64,000 nucleotides of DNA from a bacterium (GTDB taxonomy: Bacteria; Armatimonadota; UBA5829), in NCBI GenBank assembly GCA_021372295.1, contig JAJFUS010000024.1, positions 51,606 to 115,605 on the forward strand, given 5' to 3'. The position numbers and the translations under genes were made by a program. Below, piece by piece: positions 1 through 8,533 of this stretch (its first letter is position 1; each line of letters begins with the position of its first letter). A model generated the notes under the pieces. It was not told the DNA's origin, made no database searches, and saw nothing but the letters and a program-made list of their open reading frames with translations.

Positions 1-999
1 GACACCGATTTTGGCCCGCGCATAGTTGATTGCGACATTCCCAAGATTCTTACCGCAGGCCAGACTGTGGACGTGAAAGTCGTCGTGCGAAACAACGGCG
101 CGCAGCCCTGGGATCGCAAGCGCACGAAGATCGGCTACCACTGGTATCATCTCGACGGCACAGAAATGCTGTGGGATGGCGTCGCGACCCAGATCAAACA
201 AGACATCAAACCCGGCTGGCCGGTAATGGTGACGGCGAAAGTCGAGACTCCCAAATACGACGGCCAGTACGTGCTTGTTTGGGATGTTATGATCGACAAT
301 GTGTGGCTTTCCACCGGCCCGCTGAGCCGTGGCGGCGATATATTGCCGGTATATGTTGAAGTGACCGGCGGCAAGCTGGCGTTTTCCGACCTGACGAGCC
401 TGTGCGACGTGCATCTTTCCAGCCCGGACACCGACAGAACCGCAGGTGATTTCGATGGCAAGGGCTCAAGCTTCCCGTCAGAGTTGTTTCCGCCGGATAC
501 CAGTCTTACCAACGAAGTGAAACGCGTGTATCCGTCCGGTTATAACTGGACTCACGAGGATCAGCCCGATGGTCGAACGAGTTTTTTATATCCCGACAAG
601 ACCCCCGGCACTCCCGGCGCGGTCGCATGTAATGGGCAAAAGGTTGTGCTGGAACAGCAGGCGTGTTCGTCGATGCACATTCTCGCCGCGTCGACCAACG
701 GAGATGTGACAGGCGATTTTCTAATCGATTACTCGAAAGACCCGCAGACCATCTCAATCCAGATGAGCGATTGGAGCAAGGGCGCTTCTCACGGTGAGAA
801 GATCGGCTGTGCGTCGCGCCATCGACATACACATGGCGGCGATGAGGCCGGTATACCGTGCTATCTCTATGAATACGTTGTGCCTCTGGATTCGTCGCGT
901 ACCGTTTCGAGCATCACGCTCCCGGCTAATCCCGATATAAAGATCGTCGCAATTACGCTCGAACGCGTGGAATTGCCGCCTGCGGTGGTAGAAAAGTAA
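1..999 (+). CDS. C-terminal part of a secreted beta-sandwich protein (5' truncated by window)
   Basis: The reading frame is open from base 1, so the gene starts before the window; 332 codons plus stop are visible. The first ~120 residues look like an Ig-like or NEAT/CARDB-type beta-sandwich (IVDCDIPKILTAGQTVDVKV, then alternating hydrophobic strands). The last ~150 residues resemble carbohydrate-binding discoidin-like domains found at the ends of bacterial glycosidases (CNGQKVVLE, MHILAAS, ISIQMSDW, YLYEYVVPLD, SITLPANPDIKIVAITLE). No catalytic domain is visible here; it may lie upstream. The stop codon is one base before the ATG of surE, so the two are probably co-transcribed. Function of the whole protein cannot be told from this fragment. 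Confidence 0.7.
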   Translation, partial: DTDFGPRIVDCDIPKILTAGQTVDVKVVVRNNGAQPWDRKRTKIGYHWYHLDGTEMLWDGVATQIKQDIKPGWPVMVTAKVETPKYDGQYVLVWDVMIDNVWLSTGPLSRGGDILPVYVEVTGGKLAFSDLTSLCDVHLSSPDTDRTAGDFDGKGSSFPSELFPPDTSLTNEVKRVYPSGYNWTHEDQPDGRTSFLYPDKTPGTPGAVACNGQKVVLEQQACSSMHILAASTNGDVTGDFLIDYSKDPQTISIQMSDWSKGASHGEKIGCASRHRHTHGGDEAGIPCYLYEYVVPLDSSRTVSSITLPANPDIKIVAITLERVELPPAVVEK

Positions 1000-1000
1000 T

Positions 1001-1771
1001 ATGAATGTGCTCATTACCAACGATGACGGAATTCACGCCGAGGGGCTCTATGTTCTGAAACAAGCGTTCGATTCAATCGCGAATGTGTATGTAGTCGCGC
1101 CGGACAGGCCCCGGAGCGCGTGCGGTCATTCGATCACGCTGCATAAGCCTCTTCGCGCGGACAGAGTCCCGCTTCGCGACGGCAGCCCGGCTTACGCGAG
1201 CAATGGCACTCCATCCGACTGCGTGAGCCTGGGCCTGCTCGGGATAGTGGAGGAAAAGGTCGATCTTGTGGTTTCCGGCATCAATCATGGGCCGAATTTG
1301 GGCTGGGATCTTACCTATTCCGGCACGGTTTCGGCAGCGATGGAGGGAGCAATCTCGGGTGTGCAGTCTATTGCGATATCAGTCGCGACGCATAAGCCAA
1401 GTGTTGACTATACAGTTGCGGCCAAGCTCTGCGTGCGAATCGCCCAAATGCTGCGCGAGCGCAAATTGCCCGAGAGCACTCTGCTCAACATCAACGTTCC
1501 GGCAGTGCCCGCATCGGAAATCAAGGGGATAATGGCCACAAAGGTGGGCAAGCGCCGGTATATGGGGAGCCTTGAGAAGAGGTCCGACCCAATGGGCAGA
1601 GACTATTACTGGCTAGGTGGCGATTTGCCTGTGGACAGCCTCGACGAGGGCACGGACGTCAAGGCCATTGCCGACAATTACATATCCATAACTCCCGTGC
1701 ATCTCGACCTCACCGACCATTCGGCGCTCGATTCGATCCGATCCTGGGGCCTTGATAATTTACTGGATTAG
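1001..1771 (+). CDS. surE: 5'/3'-nucleotidase SurE
   Basis: SurE hydrolyses nucleoside 5'- and 3'-monophosphates with a divalent metal and is often a stationary-phase survival protein. The 256-residue product has the usual family length. Diagnostic motifs are the N-terminal metal site NDDGIHAEG (residues 7-15), APDRPRSACGHSIT (about 33-46) and SGINHGPNLGWDLTYSGT (about 91-108), which carry the conserved Asp-Asp, Ser and Asn metal ligands. The ATG starts one base after the preceding stop codon, so translation is probably coupled. A 158-bp gap with one of the 7-nt-period arrays follows before the next gene. Confidence 0.95.
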   Translation: MNVLITNDDGIHAEGLYVLKQAFDSIANVYVVAPDRPRSACGHSITLHKPLRADRVPLRDGSPAYASNGTPSDCVSLGLLGIVEEKVDLVVSGINHGPNLGWDLTYSGTVSAAMEGAISGVQSIAISVATHKPSVDYTVAAKLCVRIAQMLRERKLPESTLLNINVPAVPASEIKGIMATKVGKRRYMGSLEKRSDPMGRDYYWLGGDLPVDSLDEGTDVKAIADNYISITPVHLDLTDHSALDSIRSWGLDNLLD

Positions 1772-1883
1772 CGTCTTTCTTATTAGTTGAGCTATCGCTT
1801 TTATGTTGTTACAAAAGTTGGGTAACACGAAGTGTCTCTGTTACAACACACGGCAACTGAGCGGCAGCAGTTCTGGGCTTTTT

Positions 1884-1912
1884 GCTCTCCACTCTCCGCT
1901 CTTAGCTGTTTT
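1884..1912. repeat. Tandem heptamer array, CTC-type
   Basis: Bases read as successive heptamers CTCTCCA, CTCTCCG, CTCTTAG and CTGTTTT between surE and the radical SAM gene. It ends just before the ribosome binding site at about 1914-1920. The same period and near-identical heptamers recur in front of mutS (50267-50294). Confidence 0.5.
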
Positions 1913-1929
1913 TAAAGGAGAGCATTAAC

Positions 1930-3465
1930 GTGTCTAAAATCAGAAAAGTCACGTTTGTCGAACCGAAACCGCCGGGCTATCATGTATACTCGGGAATAGC
2001 TCTGCCCAGACTTGGGCTGCCGCTTATGGGCGCGATGCTCAAAGAAAAGGGCATTGATGTCTCGATCTATTGCCAGGACATCCAGGACGTTGACTACGAC
2101 GACCTTCTCTCGTCGGACATGGTCGGCATCTCGACCACCACTTCCACAGCTCCGGAAGGCTACAGGATTGCCCATTTAGCAAAAGAGGCGGGTATACCTG
2201 TCGTAATGGGCGGGTCTCATGTAACGTTCCTCGCCGACGAAGCTCTTGAGCATGCGGACTATTGCGTCCGAGGCGAAGGCGAATACACGATGACCGAACT
2301 TGTGGACGCGCTGGACTCGGGTTCGGGGTTGTCTAAGATAGCCGGTCTCTCTTATAGGATCGGTGATGAGATCAGGCATAATCCGGATCGCGGGCTTGTC
2401 TGTGACCTCGACGCGTTGCCGTTTCCCGACCTGTCGCTCATAAAGGGGCAAGAAAAGATCAGGATCACTCCCATGGCGACCTCGCGCGGCTGCCCGTTCG
2501 ATTGCAGTTTCTGCAGCGTGACCAAGATGTTTGGCAGAGGCTATCGCGAACGCAGTATCGAAAGTGTCGTAGCCGAACTGGAATATCGCGACCCAAAGAA
2601 CGTCTTTTTCTATGACGACAACTTCACTGCCGACCGAAATCGCACAAAGAAACTGCTTGAACTGATGCTTTCCAGAGGCATCACGCCGGACTGGTCGGCG
2701 CAGGCGCGGGTGGATGTCGTAAAGGATCGCGAACTCTTAAAGCTGATGAAGCGCTCGAACTGCTATATGCTCTACATCGGGTTCGAGTCGGTGAACCCCG
2801 CGACCCTCAAGGAATACAACAAGCGCCAAAACGTCGAGGAAATCGCTGAATCCATACGCATTCTGCATGACTACGGCATTATGACCCACGGGATGTTCGT
2901 GTTCGGCGCGGAACATGATGACGCTGAAAGCCTGCGCAATACCCTGAGATTCGCGCTGAAAAACAGCATAGACACGGTGCAGTTTATGATTCTGACTCCG
3001 CTGCCCGGAACGCCGTATTTCAAGGACATGGAACGTGATGAACGCCTGCTTACTCGCGACTGGAATCTCTATGATGGCCAGCACGTAGTCTATCAGCCCG
3101 GCAAAATGAGTCCTTACGAACTGCAAAAAGAGACTTTCAAAGTCATGAAACGCTTCTACAGCCTGCGGGAGTGTGTTAAAATGCTATGTGGGCTTGAAAC
3201 GTTCAAGTTCGCAGCACGGCTCAATGCCGACATTCTTACCGGAAAGTGGCGCTGGGCCAAGCGCGAGATCGAAACCAGAGTATGGAGATGGGTTTATCGC
3301 GCCCACGGGCACAGGCTTATACGCCGGTGGGAAGCGGCTAATCGGGACTTCGGAGAAAGGATCAAGGCACTGGCCGAACACGCGCGCGCTTTGCGTGCCG
3401 CGAAAATGGCTGCGCTTGAGAAAAAGTCGATTGATGTCTGCAAGACTCAGCAAACTCACAGATGA
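1930..3465 (+). CDS. B12-binding domain radical SAM protein
   Basis: The 511-residue protein has an N-terminal cobalamin-binding-like Rossmann region (about 1-150; MVGISTTTST, IPVVMGGSHVTF, VRGEGE) followed by a radical SAM barrel with the CX3CX2C motif TSRGCPFDCSFCSV (C188, C192, C195) that binds a 4Fe-4S cluster and SAM. Related proteins include the BchE/HpnP-like class of cobalamin-dependent methylases and oxidoreductases, but the substrate cannot be read from the sequence. The start is GTG with an AAAGGAG ribosome site about 9 nt upstream. The 3' end overlaps the galactokinase-like gene by 32 bp. A basic helical C-terminal tail (about 420-511) follows the barrel. Confidence 0.85.
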   Translation: MSKIRKVTFVEPKPPGYHVYSGIALPRLGLPLMGAMLKEKGIDVSIYCQDIQDVDYDDLLSSDMVGISTTTSTAPEGYRIAHLAKEAGIPVVMGGSHVTFLADEALEHADYCVRGEGEYTMTELVDALDSGSGLSKIAGLSYRIGDEIRHNPDRGLVCDLDALPFPDLSLIKGQEKIRITPMATSRGCPFDCSFCSVTKMFGRGYRERSIESVVAELEYRDPKNVFFYDDNFTADRNRTKKLLELMLSRGITPDWSAQARVDVVKDRELLKLMKRSNCYMLYIGFESVNPATLKEYNKRQNVEEIAESIRILHDYGIMTHGMFVFGAEHDDAESLRNTLRFALKNSIDTVQFMILTPLPGTPYFKDMERDERLLTRDWNLYDGQHVVYQPGKMSPYELQKETFKVMKRFYSLRECVKMLCGLETFKFAARLNADILTGKWRWAKREIETRVWRWVYRAHGHRLIRRWEAANRDFGERIKALAEHARALRAAKMAALEKKSIDVCKTQQTHR

Positions 3466-4594
3466 TTTTAAGCGATTGTACGGCGCTGCTCCTGCGGTAA
3501 TAGTAAAAGGGCCCGGCAGGGTCGATCTGATGGGAATTCACACCGACTATAATGGCGGTTTTGTGCTGCCGGTGGCGGTGAACCTGGATGTAATTGCAGC
3601 AGGACGGCTTCGTGACGACAAGACGGTGCGCGTATACTCCCAGAACTTCGAGACGATGTCCGAGTTCTCTCTCGATTCAATCGAGCATGACAACGTCAAC
3701 AAATGGAGCAATTACGTCAGAGGCATGCTAAAGTTCATCAGCGAAGCCGGAATTGATCTCAGAGGCGCGGATATTGCGCTGCACGGCAATGTTCCCATCG
3801 GCTCTGGGATGTCCAGTTCGGCCGCAATCGAGATGGCGACAGGCGTTCTGTTCCAGTCTCTCCTTCATTTCGAGATGAGCGGCCCCGATATGGCCTTGAT
3901 CGGCCAGAAAGCTGAAAACAAGTTCGTCGGCGTAAACACCGGCATTATGGATCAGTTCATATCGCGGCTCGGCAAGAAGGACAACGTGCTCTTCATAGAT
4001 TGCCGCACGCTGGATTACGATCTGTTCCCGCTGGACACATCAAGGTACAAGATCGTTGTATGCGACACGATGAAGCGGCGCGGCCTTGTTGACAGTGAAT
4101 ACGATCTCCGTCGAAGCCAGTGCGAGGAAGCGGCAAGGCTGTTTGCGCAGTGGGTTCCAAACGTTACACAGCTCAGGGACGTATCATCCGCCGATTTCCA
4201 GGCGTACAAAGACAAGCTGCCTGAAGTCGTCCGAATGCGTGCCGAGCACGTCATATACGAGAACGAACGAGTGCTTGAGAGCCGGAATGTGCTCAAAAAC
4301 GGCGATTTTGAGAAGTTCGGCAGACTCATGAATGCCTCGCACGATTCCGCTCGCGACCTCTATGAAGTAAGCTGCGCCGAACTCGATGCGATGGCCGAGG
4401 TTTGCCGGGCGGCTCCCGGCGCTCTCTGCAACCGTATGGCGGGCGCGGGATTCGGGGGGTGCTCCGTAAGTTTGGTTGAAGACAAATTTGTGGAACAATT
4501 TACCTCGGTAGTAAACGTAGAATATGAGAGGAAGACCAGTCTTAAGCCGAATCTGTACGTCTGCACGGCGGAAGACGGCGCGAGCATAATTTAA
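3434..4594 (+). CDS. Galactokinase-like GHMP kinase
   Basis: The 386-residue product is full length for galactokinases, which phosphorylate the C1 hydroxyl of galactose. It has the sugar-binding signature GRVDLMGIHTDYNGG (28-42), the ATP loop GNVPIGSGMSSSAA, NTGIMDQF with the catalytic Asp, and the C-terminal GAGFGGCSVSLV. The ATG at 3434 is preferred over an in-frame upstream extension because the family N-terminus begins a few residues before the signature; it overlaps the previous gene by 32 bp. Odd point: the family GEHxDYN has Glu contacting the sugar, while this protein has Ile35 there. A related sugar such as arabinose, GalNAc or another hexose is possible. No galT or galE neighbours are present. 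Confidence 0.8.
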   Translation: MSARLSKLTDDFKRLYGAAPAVIVKGPGRVDLMGIHTDYNGGFVLPVAVNLDVIAAGRLRDDKTVRVYSQNFETMSEFSLDSIEHDNVNKWSNYVRGMLKFISEAGIDLRGADIALHGNVPIGSGMSSSAAIEMATGVLFQSLLHFEMSGPDMALIGQKAENKFVGVNTGIMDQFISRLGKKDNVLFIDCRTLDYDLFPLDTSRYKIVVCDTMKRRGLVDSEYDLRRSQCEEAARLFAQWVPNVTQLRDVSSADFQAYKDKLPEVVRMRAEHVIYENERVLESRNVLKNGDFEKFGRLMNASHDSARDLYEVSCAELDAMAEVCRAAPGALCNRMAGAGFGGCSVSLVEDKFVEQFTSVVNVEYERKTSLKPNLYVCTAEDGASII

Positions 4595-4601
4595 TAAACT
4601 T

Positions 4602-4665
4602 AGGGTGCAGGACATTGGGTGCAGGTTACGGTGTGGCGTAACCTGTAACCTGTTCCCTGTAACCT
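4602..4665. repeat. Inverted heptamer arrays (4 + 4 units)
   Basis: Four heptamers AGGGTGC, AGGACAT, TGGGTGC, AGGTTAC are followed by an 8-nt spacer and four heptamers GTAACCT, GTAACCT, GTTCCCT, GTAACCT. The left set is roughly the reverse complement of the right, so the whole is an imperfect palindrome with 7-nt periodicity. It fills the short gap between the kinase gene and the zinc-ribbon gene. Confidence 0.7.
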
Positions 4666-4684
4666 CATTGAGAGGTAGTTTGAA

Positions 4685-5206
4685 ATGAAGTGCAAGAAAT
4701 GCGGCGCTGAATTGCACGAAGATCAGAAAGTATGCATAGCATGTGGTCTTCGTACCGAGCGCGGCGACAACTACAGCTTCGGCGAGAAAGGCCCATGGCG
4801 GCCGACCAAAAATATGTACATCGGCGCAGCGGCAGTTGTGGTGGTGATTATCGTGGCGCTTATCCTCAACTCGATGCGCACTGTTGCGCCCGAAGTCATA
4901 GCCGATCAGTGGTTTACTGCAATGACTCAGCGGCAGTTGAAAGTGGCGCGTAACCTTTCAACTCCACAGCTTGAGGAAAATTTGACCAGCAGGGGAATGG
5001 ACCTGATGGCGCTTTCGGAAGAGTATTATGGTGACGTGACGGACAACGCAGGTTCGTTCAAAATCGGCAAACCCCAGGCGTCCGATTCTACTCCCAACGC
5101 GCTGACGGTGAATATCTCCGTGGCGTATGACGGCCTACCTGGCCGCGATTACTGCATAGAGATGGTGAAAGTCGGACGCCAGTGGCGTGTTGACAAGGTG
5201 ATATAA
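4685..5206 (+). CDS. Zinc-ribbon single-pass membrane protein
   Basis: A 173-residue protein of unknown function. Residues 1-21 form a zinc ribbon with two CxxC pairs (C3/C6 and C17/C20). One transmembrane helix follows at about 46-64 (IGAAAVVVVIIVALIL). The C-terminal ~100 residues resemble small extracytoplasmic domains of the DUF4878/SnoaL-like kind (VIADQWFTAMTQRQLKVARN, then a beta-rich end). The topology suggested is cytoplasmic zinc ribbon, membrane anchor and periplasmic domain. A GAGAGG ribosome site lies before the ATG. No neighbour suggests a pathway. Confidence 0.75.
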   Translation: MKCKKCGAELHEDQKVCIACGLRTERGDNYSFGEKGPWRPTKNMYIGAAAVVVVIIVALILNSMRTVAPEVIADQWFTAMTQRQLKVARNLSTPQLEENLTSRGMDLMALSEEYYGDVTDNAGSFKIGKPQASDSTPNALTVNISVAYDGLPGRDYCIEMVKVGRQWRVDKVI

Positions 5207-5234
5207 CCGTCCGAGGGCATTATTGGTGAGAATT

Positions 5235-5309
5235 TGGCGGTTCCAAGGGGAGTTGAACCCCTCTCCCGGCCTTGAAAGAGCCGTGTGCTAACCGATGCAC
5301 CATGGAACC
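5235..5309 (-). tRNA. tRNA-Glu (anticodon TTC)
   Basis: On the minus strand the acceptor arms GGTTCCA and TGGAACC pair. The D arm is GTGC/GCAC, the anticodon loop CTTTCAA gives TTC, and the T arm is AGGGG/CCCCT with loop TTCAACT. The discriminator G is followed by an encoded CCA (plus-strand 5235-5237). It lies downstream of the ahbC-like gene on the same strand, with about 17 bp between. Confidence 0.95.
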
Positions 5310-5326
5310 GCAACTTTTATATTATA

Positions 5327-6514
5327 TCAAAACCGAGCGGACAAATCAATACGTCGCATTGGTTTCTGCCAAACGCCGATCTCTTCGTCCGTTAGATAGC
5401 ATGCAGGATCGGGCGACCAAGTGTCCTTATGCACGGTTTCGGCCCGGACTCGGAAGTTGCCGTTGCATATTTCCAGCCACGCACACTTTGTGCATCGTCC
5501 CGTCAATAGCTTTTTGCGGTCTTTAAGGCCGGCCATCAATGGGTCGGACGTATCGGTCCATATCTCGCTGAACTTGCGCTCGCGGACGTTTCCGAACGAA
5601 TGATGCCACCAGAACTGGTCTGCGTGCACATTGCCCTCGTTGTCGATGTCCGCGATGCCTATACCCGAACTGTTGCCGCCGTTGCGCTGGAGGAGCCGCA
5701 GCGTCATCTCAGCATGATCCGAACGTTCCTGGAGCATTCGCATATACAGGTAAGGGCCGTCGCAGTGGTTGTCCACTGTAAGAATGTCGATATTCAGACC
5801 GCGTTTGTGGAAGTCGGCAGTCCGGTCAATGATTGTGTCCACCGCGCGCCGCGATTCATCATGCGTGAGATCGTCATTTGTCATCGAACTGCCTCGACCC
5901 GTATATACCAGGTGGTAAAAGCACGCACGCGGGATTTTGTGCTCTTCGATAAAATCGAAAATGGTGTCGAGGTGTTCAAAGTTGTGCCGGGTGAGCGTGA
6001 GCCTCAGCCCACACTTCTGACCGACAGCTACGCAGTTGTCGAATCCCCGCATTGCATCACCGAAAGCGCCGGTTTTGCCGCGGAAGAAGTCGTTGCGCTT
6101 ACCGATTCCGTCGAGGCTGATCCCTACGTATCCGAACCCGACCTGTTTTATCGTGCGAGCCATTTTCTCGTCAATCAGAGTGCCGTTGGTCGATATGACA
6201 GCTCGCATTCCCAGTTCGACGGCAAGCGCCGCGTGCTCGAATATATCTTTCCTGATGAGTGGCTCGCCTCCCGAAAAGAGCAACACCGGCGCGCCGAAGT
6301 CGGCCAGGTCGCGGATCATATTTTGAGCTTCGTCAAACGTAAGTTCGTCGGGATAGCTTTTATTGTCGGAGTCGGCGTAGCAGTGGATGCATTTGAGGTT
6401 GCACCGGCGCGTGCAGTTCCAGACGACAATCGGCTTGCGCTCCGATGAATACTCGTATCTCAGCGCGTCGCCGGGTGTGGCCGCGCCGCAATAGAGTTTG
6501 GTGATGTCAATCAC
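5327..6514 (-). CDS. ahbC: AhbC/NirJ1-type radical SAM protein (12,18-didecarboxysiroheme deacetylase-like)
   Basis: AhbC acts in the siroheme-dependent heme pathway, removing acetate side chains from didecarboxysiroheme; NirJ is the related heme d1 enzyme. The protein has the N-terminal signature VIDITKLYCG, the radical SAM motif CTRRCNLKCIHC, LFSGGEPLIRKD, and the family C-terminal cluster motif CTKCAWLEICNGNFRVRAE with DPACYLTDEEIG. I chose the GTG at 6514 (395 aa): it overlaps the upstream U32 stop as GTGA and places the family N-terminus at residue 1. An upstream ATG at 6547 would add 11 residues. No other ahb or nir gene is nearby, so pathway membership is inferred from family resemblance only. 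Confidence 0.8.
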   Translation of the reverse strand: MIDITKLYCGAATPGDALRYEYSSERKPIVVWNCTRRCNLKCIHCYADSDNKSYPDELTFDEAQNMIRDLADFGAPVLLFSGGEPLIRKDIFEHAALAVELGMRAVISTNGTLIDEKMARTIKQVGFGYVGISLDGIGKRNDFFRGKTGAFGDAMRGFDNCVAVGQKCGLRLTLTRHNFEHLDTIFDFIEEHKIPRACFYHLVYTGRGSSMTNDDLTHDESRRAVDTIIDRTADFHKRGLNIDILTVDNHCDGPYLYMRMLQERSDHAEMTLRLLQRNGGNSSGIGIADIDNEGNVHADQFWWHHSFGNVRERKFSEIWTDTSDPLMAGLKDRKKLLTGRCTKCAWLEICNGNFRVRAETVHKDTWSPDPACYLTDEEIGVWQKPMRRIDLSARF

Positions 6515-8322
6515 TTTTTGTCCCCATAGATTACTGTCATCTCGCACTTCTCACAGTCGAATTTCAAAGTCAGCCGGATGCCGCCCGAATCAACAAGCGA
6601 CAACGGTTCGGCGATTGTTTTACCGCACAGTCCAATCTGACGTTTGATGCAGTATCGAGTGGTCATGACCTTGCGCCTGCGCATGTCGAGACCGGATTCG
6701 GCGGCGGGTTCAATCGCGCCGACCATATGACGCCTGTAAAAATCTCTCGCGCGACTGTTCAGTACGTTACCCATATATGACAGATAATTCTCGGGGTAGG
6801 GGATATCATTCTCAACAATTTTTCCCATGGCGACCGGCCTGTTTGCATCGCGGCGCGTGGCAAGTTCTTCCAAAACCCCGCGCCGAAGCGCATTTATGAC
6901 CGAAATCGGCACGAAATAGATACCAGACAGATGCAAAACGACATCCGAGCAGACGAAATTCGTGCCCCCGAATTTAAGCAACTGCTTTTTGATATTGGCC
7001 GTTGCCAGGTCGGGCTTTTCGGCAGGGATTTTGTCGCATGGCAGGCTGAATGTCGCCTCGACTCCATCTTCATCCCGGGCAGTCAGTTCCAGGCCGTCGG
7101 GCGTCTCGCCAAGCGTGAGCGACACCCCTATCAGCCTTTGTGGATTCGCTTTTTCGAGCTTTGTGATGAACTCATGATCGTGGTTTCGATAAATCAGCGT
7201 GCCTTTTTCAATGCCGTCAAATTTATCCGGCACGATAGTCCGACCGCGCACCTCGTTGACCGTAGTCCCGCGAAGCTCTCCTGCGCGATCAAAGAAACAT
7301 ATACCGTCGCCGTTGTGCATTGAAGTGTTTGTATCGACAGTCGCGCTTTTCGCGTTCAGAGACGCCACTTTCCCGACCGGCTCGCCGATCATCTTGGGCG
7401 TCTCTATCGAACCCATATCGGCGTCGCGCCCGTGTAGGAAATATGTCGTGTAGCCGCGATTGAAAGTCTTGTTTATATCGGCAGTGAAGTCGATACAGCT
7501 TGCGCCAGACGAACTCTTTTGTAAACCAATTTTGTCGATAACCGAGTCCAGCTTTGCGCGATAATACGATACAACGTTAGACACATAAGCCTTATCTTTG
7601 AGTCGCCCTTCGATCTTAAACGAGCATATTCCGGCCTTAATGAGTTCAGCCAGGTGCTCGGAGAGGTTCAGGTCGCGAAGCGATAGCAGATGCTTATCTG
7701 AGACGATAGCCTTGTCTCGACAATCGATCAGCGAATATGGCTTGCGACAGGGCTGGGCACACTGCCCTCTATTGCCACTTCGCCCGCCCATCGCATAGCT
7801 GAGATAGCACCGGCCACTGTAGCAGACACACAGAGCGCCATGCACAAAAAATTCCAGCTCGACATTGCTTGCGGCGCGAATTGCCTTGATTTCATCAAGG
7901 CTCAGTTCGCGGGCGAGAATTACTCTTTTGACGCCGATTTGTTCAAGAAAGCGCACCTTTTCCGGCGTATTGTTATGCATTTGGGTGCTGGCGATTATAG
8001 GAATAGGTGGGAGATCGCATTCCAACAACCCGACGTCTTGAATTATCAAACCATCGACGCCTATCTCATACAGTTGAGAGATTATATCGAGAGCTGCGGG
8101 GATTTCGTCGTCATGTAGAATAGTGTTTAATGTTGTATAAGTTTTAGTCCAATACTTGTGCGCGTAATCGGTCAGCTTGGCGATTTCCGAGAGGTCGTTT
8201 CCTGCGGCAGACCTGGCTCCAAATCTTGGCGCGCCTATATAGACGGCATCCGCGCCACAGTTGACAGCCGCGATGCCGCATTCCAGGTCTTTAGCAGGAG
8301 CAAGCAGTTCGATCTTAGGCAT
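6511..8322 (-). CDS. U32 family protein, RlhA-type (23S rRNA hydroxylation)
   Basis: The 603-residue protein begins PKIELLAPAKDLECGIAAV and carries the U32 signature around FVHGALCVCYSGRCYLS with further cysteines in GNRGQCAQPCR. An insert domain (DUF3656-like) and a Cys-rich C-terminus (TTRYCIKRQIGLCG, FDCEKCEM) place it with RlhA, which is needed for 5-hydroxycytidine in 23S rRNA; older annotations say collagenase-like peptidase. The cysteines probably hold an Fe-S cluster. The ATG is only 12 bp downstream of the 3' end of tRNA-Gln, and no Shine-Dalgarno sequence is visible. The stop overlaps the GTG of the ahbC-like gene by 4 bp, so the two form an operon. Confidence 0.85.
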   Translation of the reverse strand: MPKIELLAPAKDLECGIAAVNCGADAVYIGAPRFGARSAAGNDLSEIAKLTDYAHKYWTKTYTTLNTILHDDEIPAALDIISQLYEIGVDGLIIQDVGLLECDLPPIPIIASTQMHNNTPEKVRFLEQIGVKRVILARELSLDEIKAIRAASNVELEFFVHGALCVCYSGRCYLSYAMGGRSGNRGQCAQPCRKPYSLIDCRDKAIVSDKHLLSLRDLNLSEHLAELIKAGICSFKIEGRLKDKAYVSNVVSYYRAKLDSVIDKIGLQKSSSGASCIDFTADINKTFNRGYTTYFLHGRDADMGSIETPKMIGEPVGKVASLNAKSATVDTNTSMHNGDGICFFDRAGELRGTTVNEVRGRTIVPDKFDGIEKGTLIYRNHDHEFITKLEKANPQRLIGVSLTLGETPDGLELTARDEDGVEATFSLPCDKIPAEKPDLATANIKKQLLKFGGTNFVCSDVVLHLSGIYFVPISVINALRRGVLEELATRRDANRPVAMGKIVENDIPYPENYLSYMGNVLNSRARDFYRRHMVGAIEPAAESGLDMRRRKVMTTRYCIKRQIGLCGKTIAEPLSLVDSGGIRLTLKFDCEKCEMTVIYGDKK

Positions 8323-8334
8323 AATAGAGGGAAG

Positions 8335-8408
8335 TGGTTCCGGGGCAGGGACTCGAACCCCGACTCACGGCGCCAAAGGCCGTTGTTCTGCCATTGAACT
8401 ACCCCGGA
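8335..8408 (-). tRNA. tRNA-Gln (anticodon TTG)
   Basis: Minus-strand acceptor TCCGGGG pairs with CCCCGGA. The D arm is GTTC/GAAC, the anticodon stem ACGGC/GCCGT, the loop CTTTGGC gives anticodon TTG, and the T loop is TTCGAGT. The discriminator A is followed by encoded CCA. The gene ends 12 bp before the start codon of the U32 gene on the same strand. Confidence 0.95.
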
Positions 8409-8533
8409 GAACCGAGTCAATTATAATGCTATTCGACCGGGTAGTCAAACTCCGATCTGCAGGAAGGAATTAGCGTTACCCATCTTGAAGTAATTTGTGA
8501 TATCCTCTTTTCTTTTTGGAGGCCTTACAAGTC

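Noticed and set aside
3173..3433. Upstream extension of the galactokinase-like gene
   Set aside because: It lies entirely within the preceding radical SAM gene and has no similarity to kinases.
4602..4665. CRISPR-like array
   Set aside because: Units are 7 nt without spacers; no cas genes are present.
5600..6448. Long open frame (282 codons) antisense to the ahbC-like gene
   Set aside because: It is a codon-bias shadow: the opposite strand has a full set of radical SAM motifs, and the antisense product has no recognisable domain.
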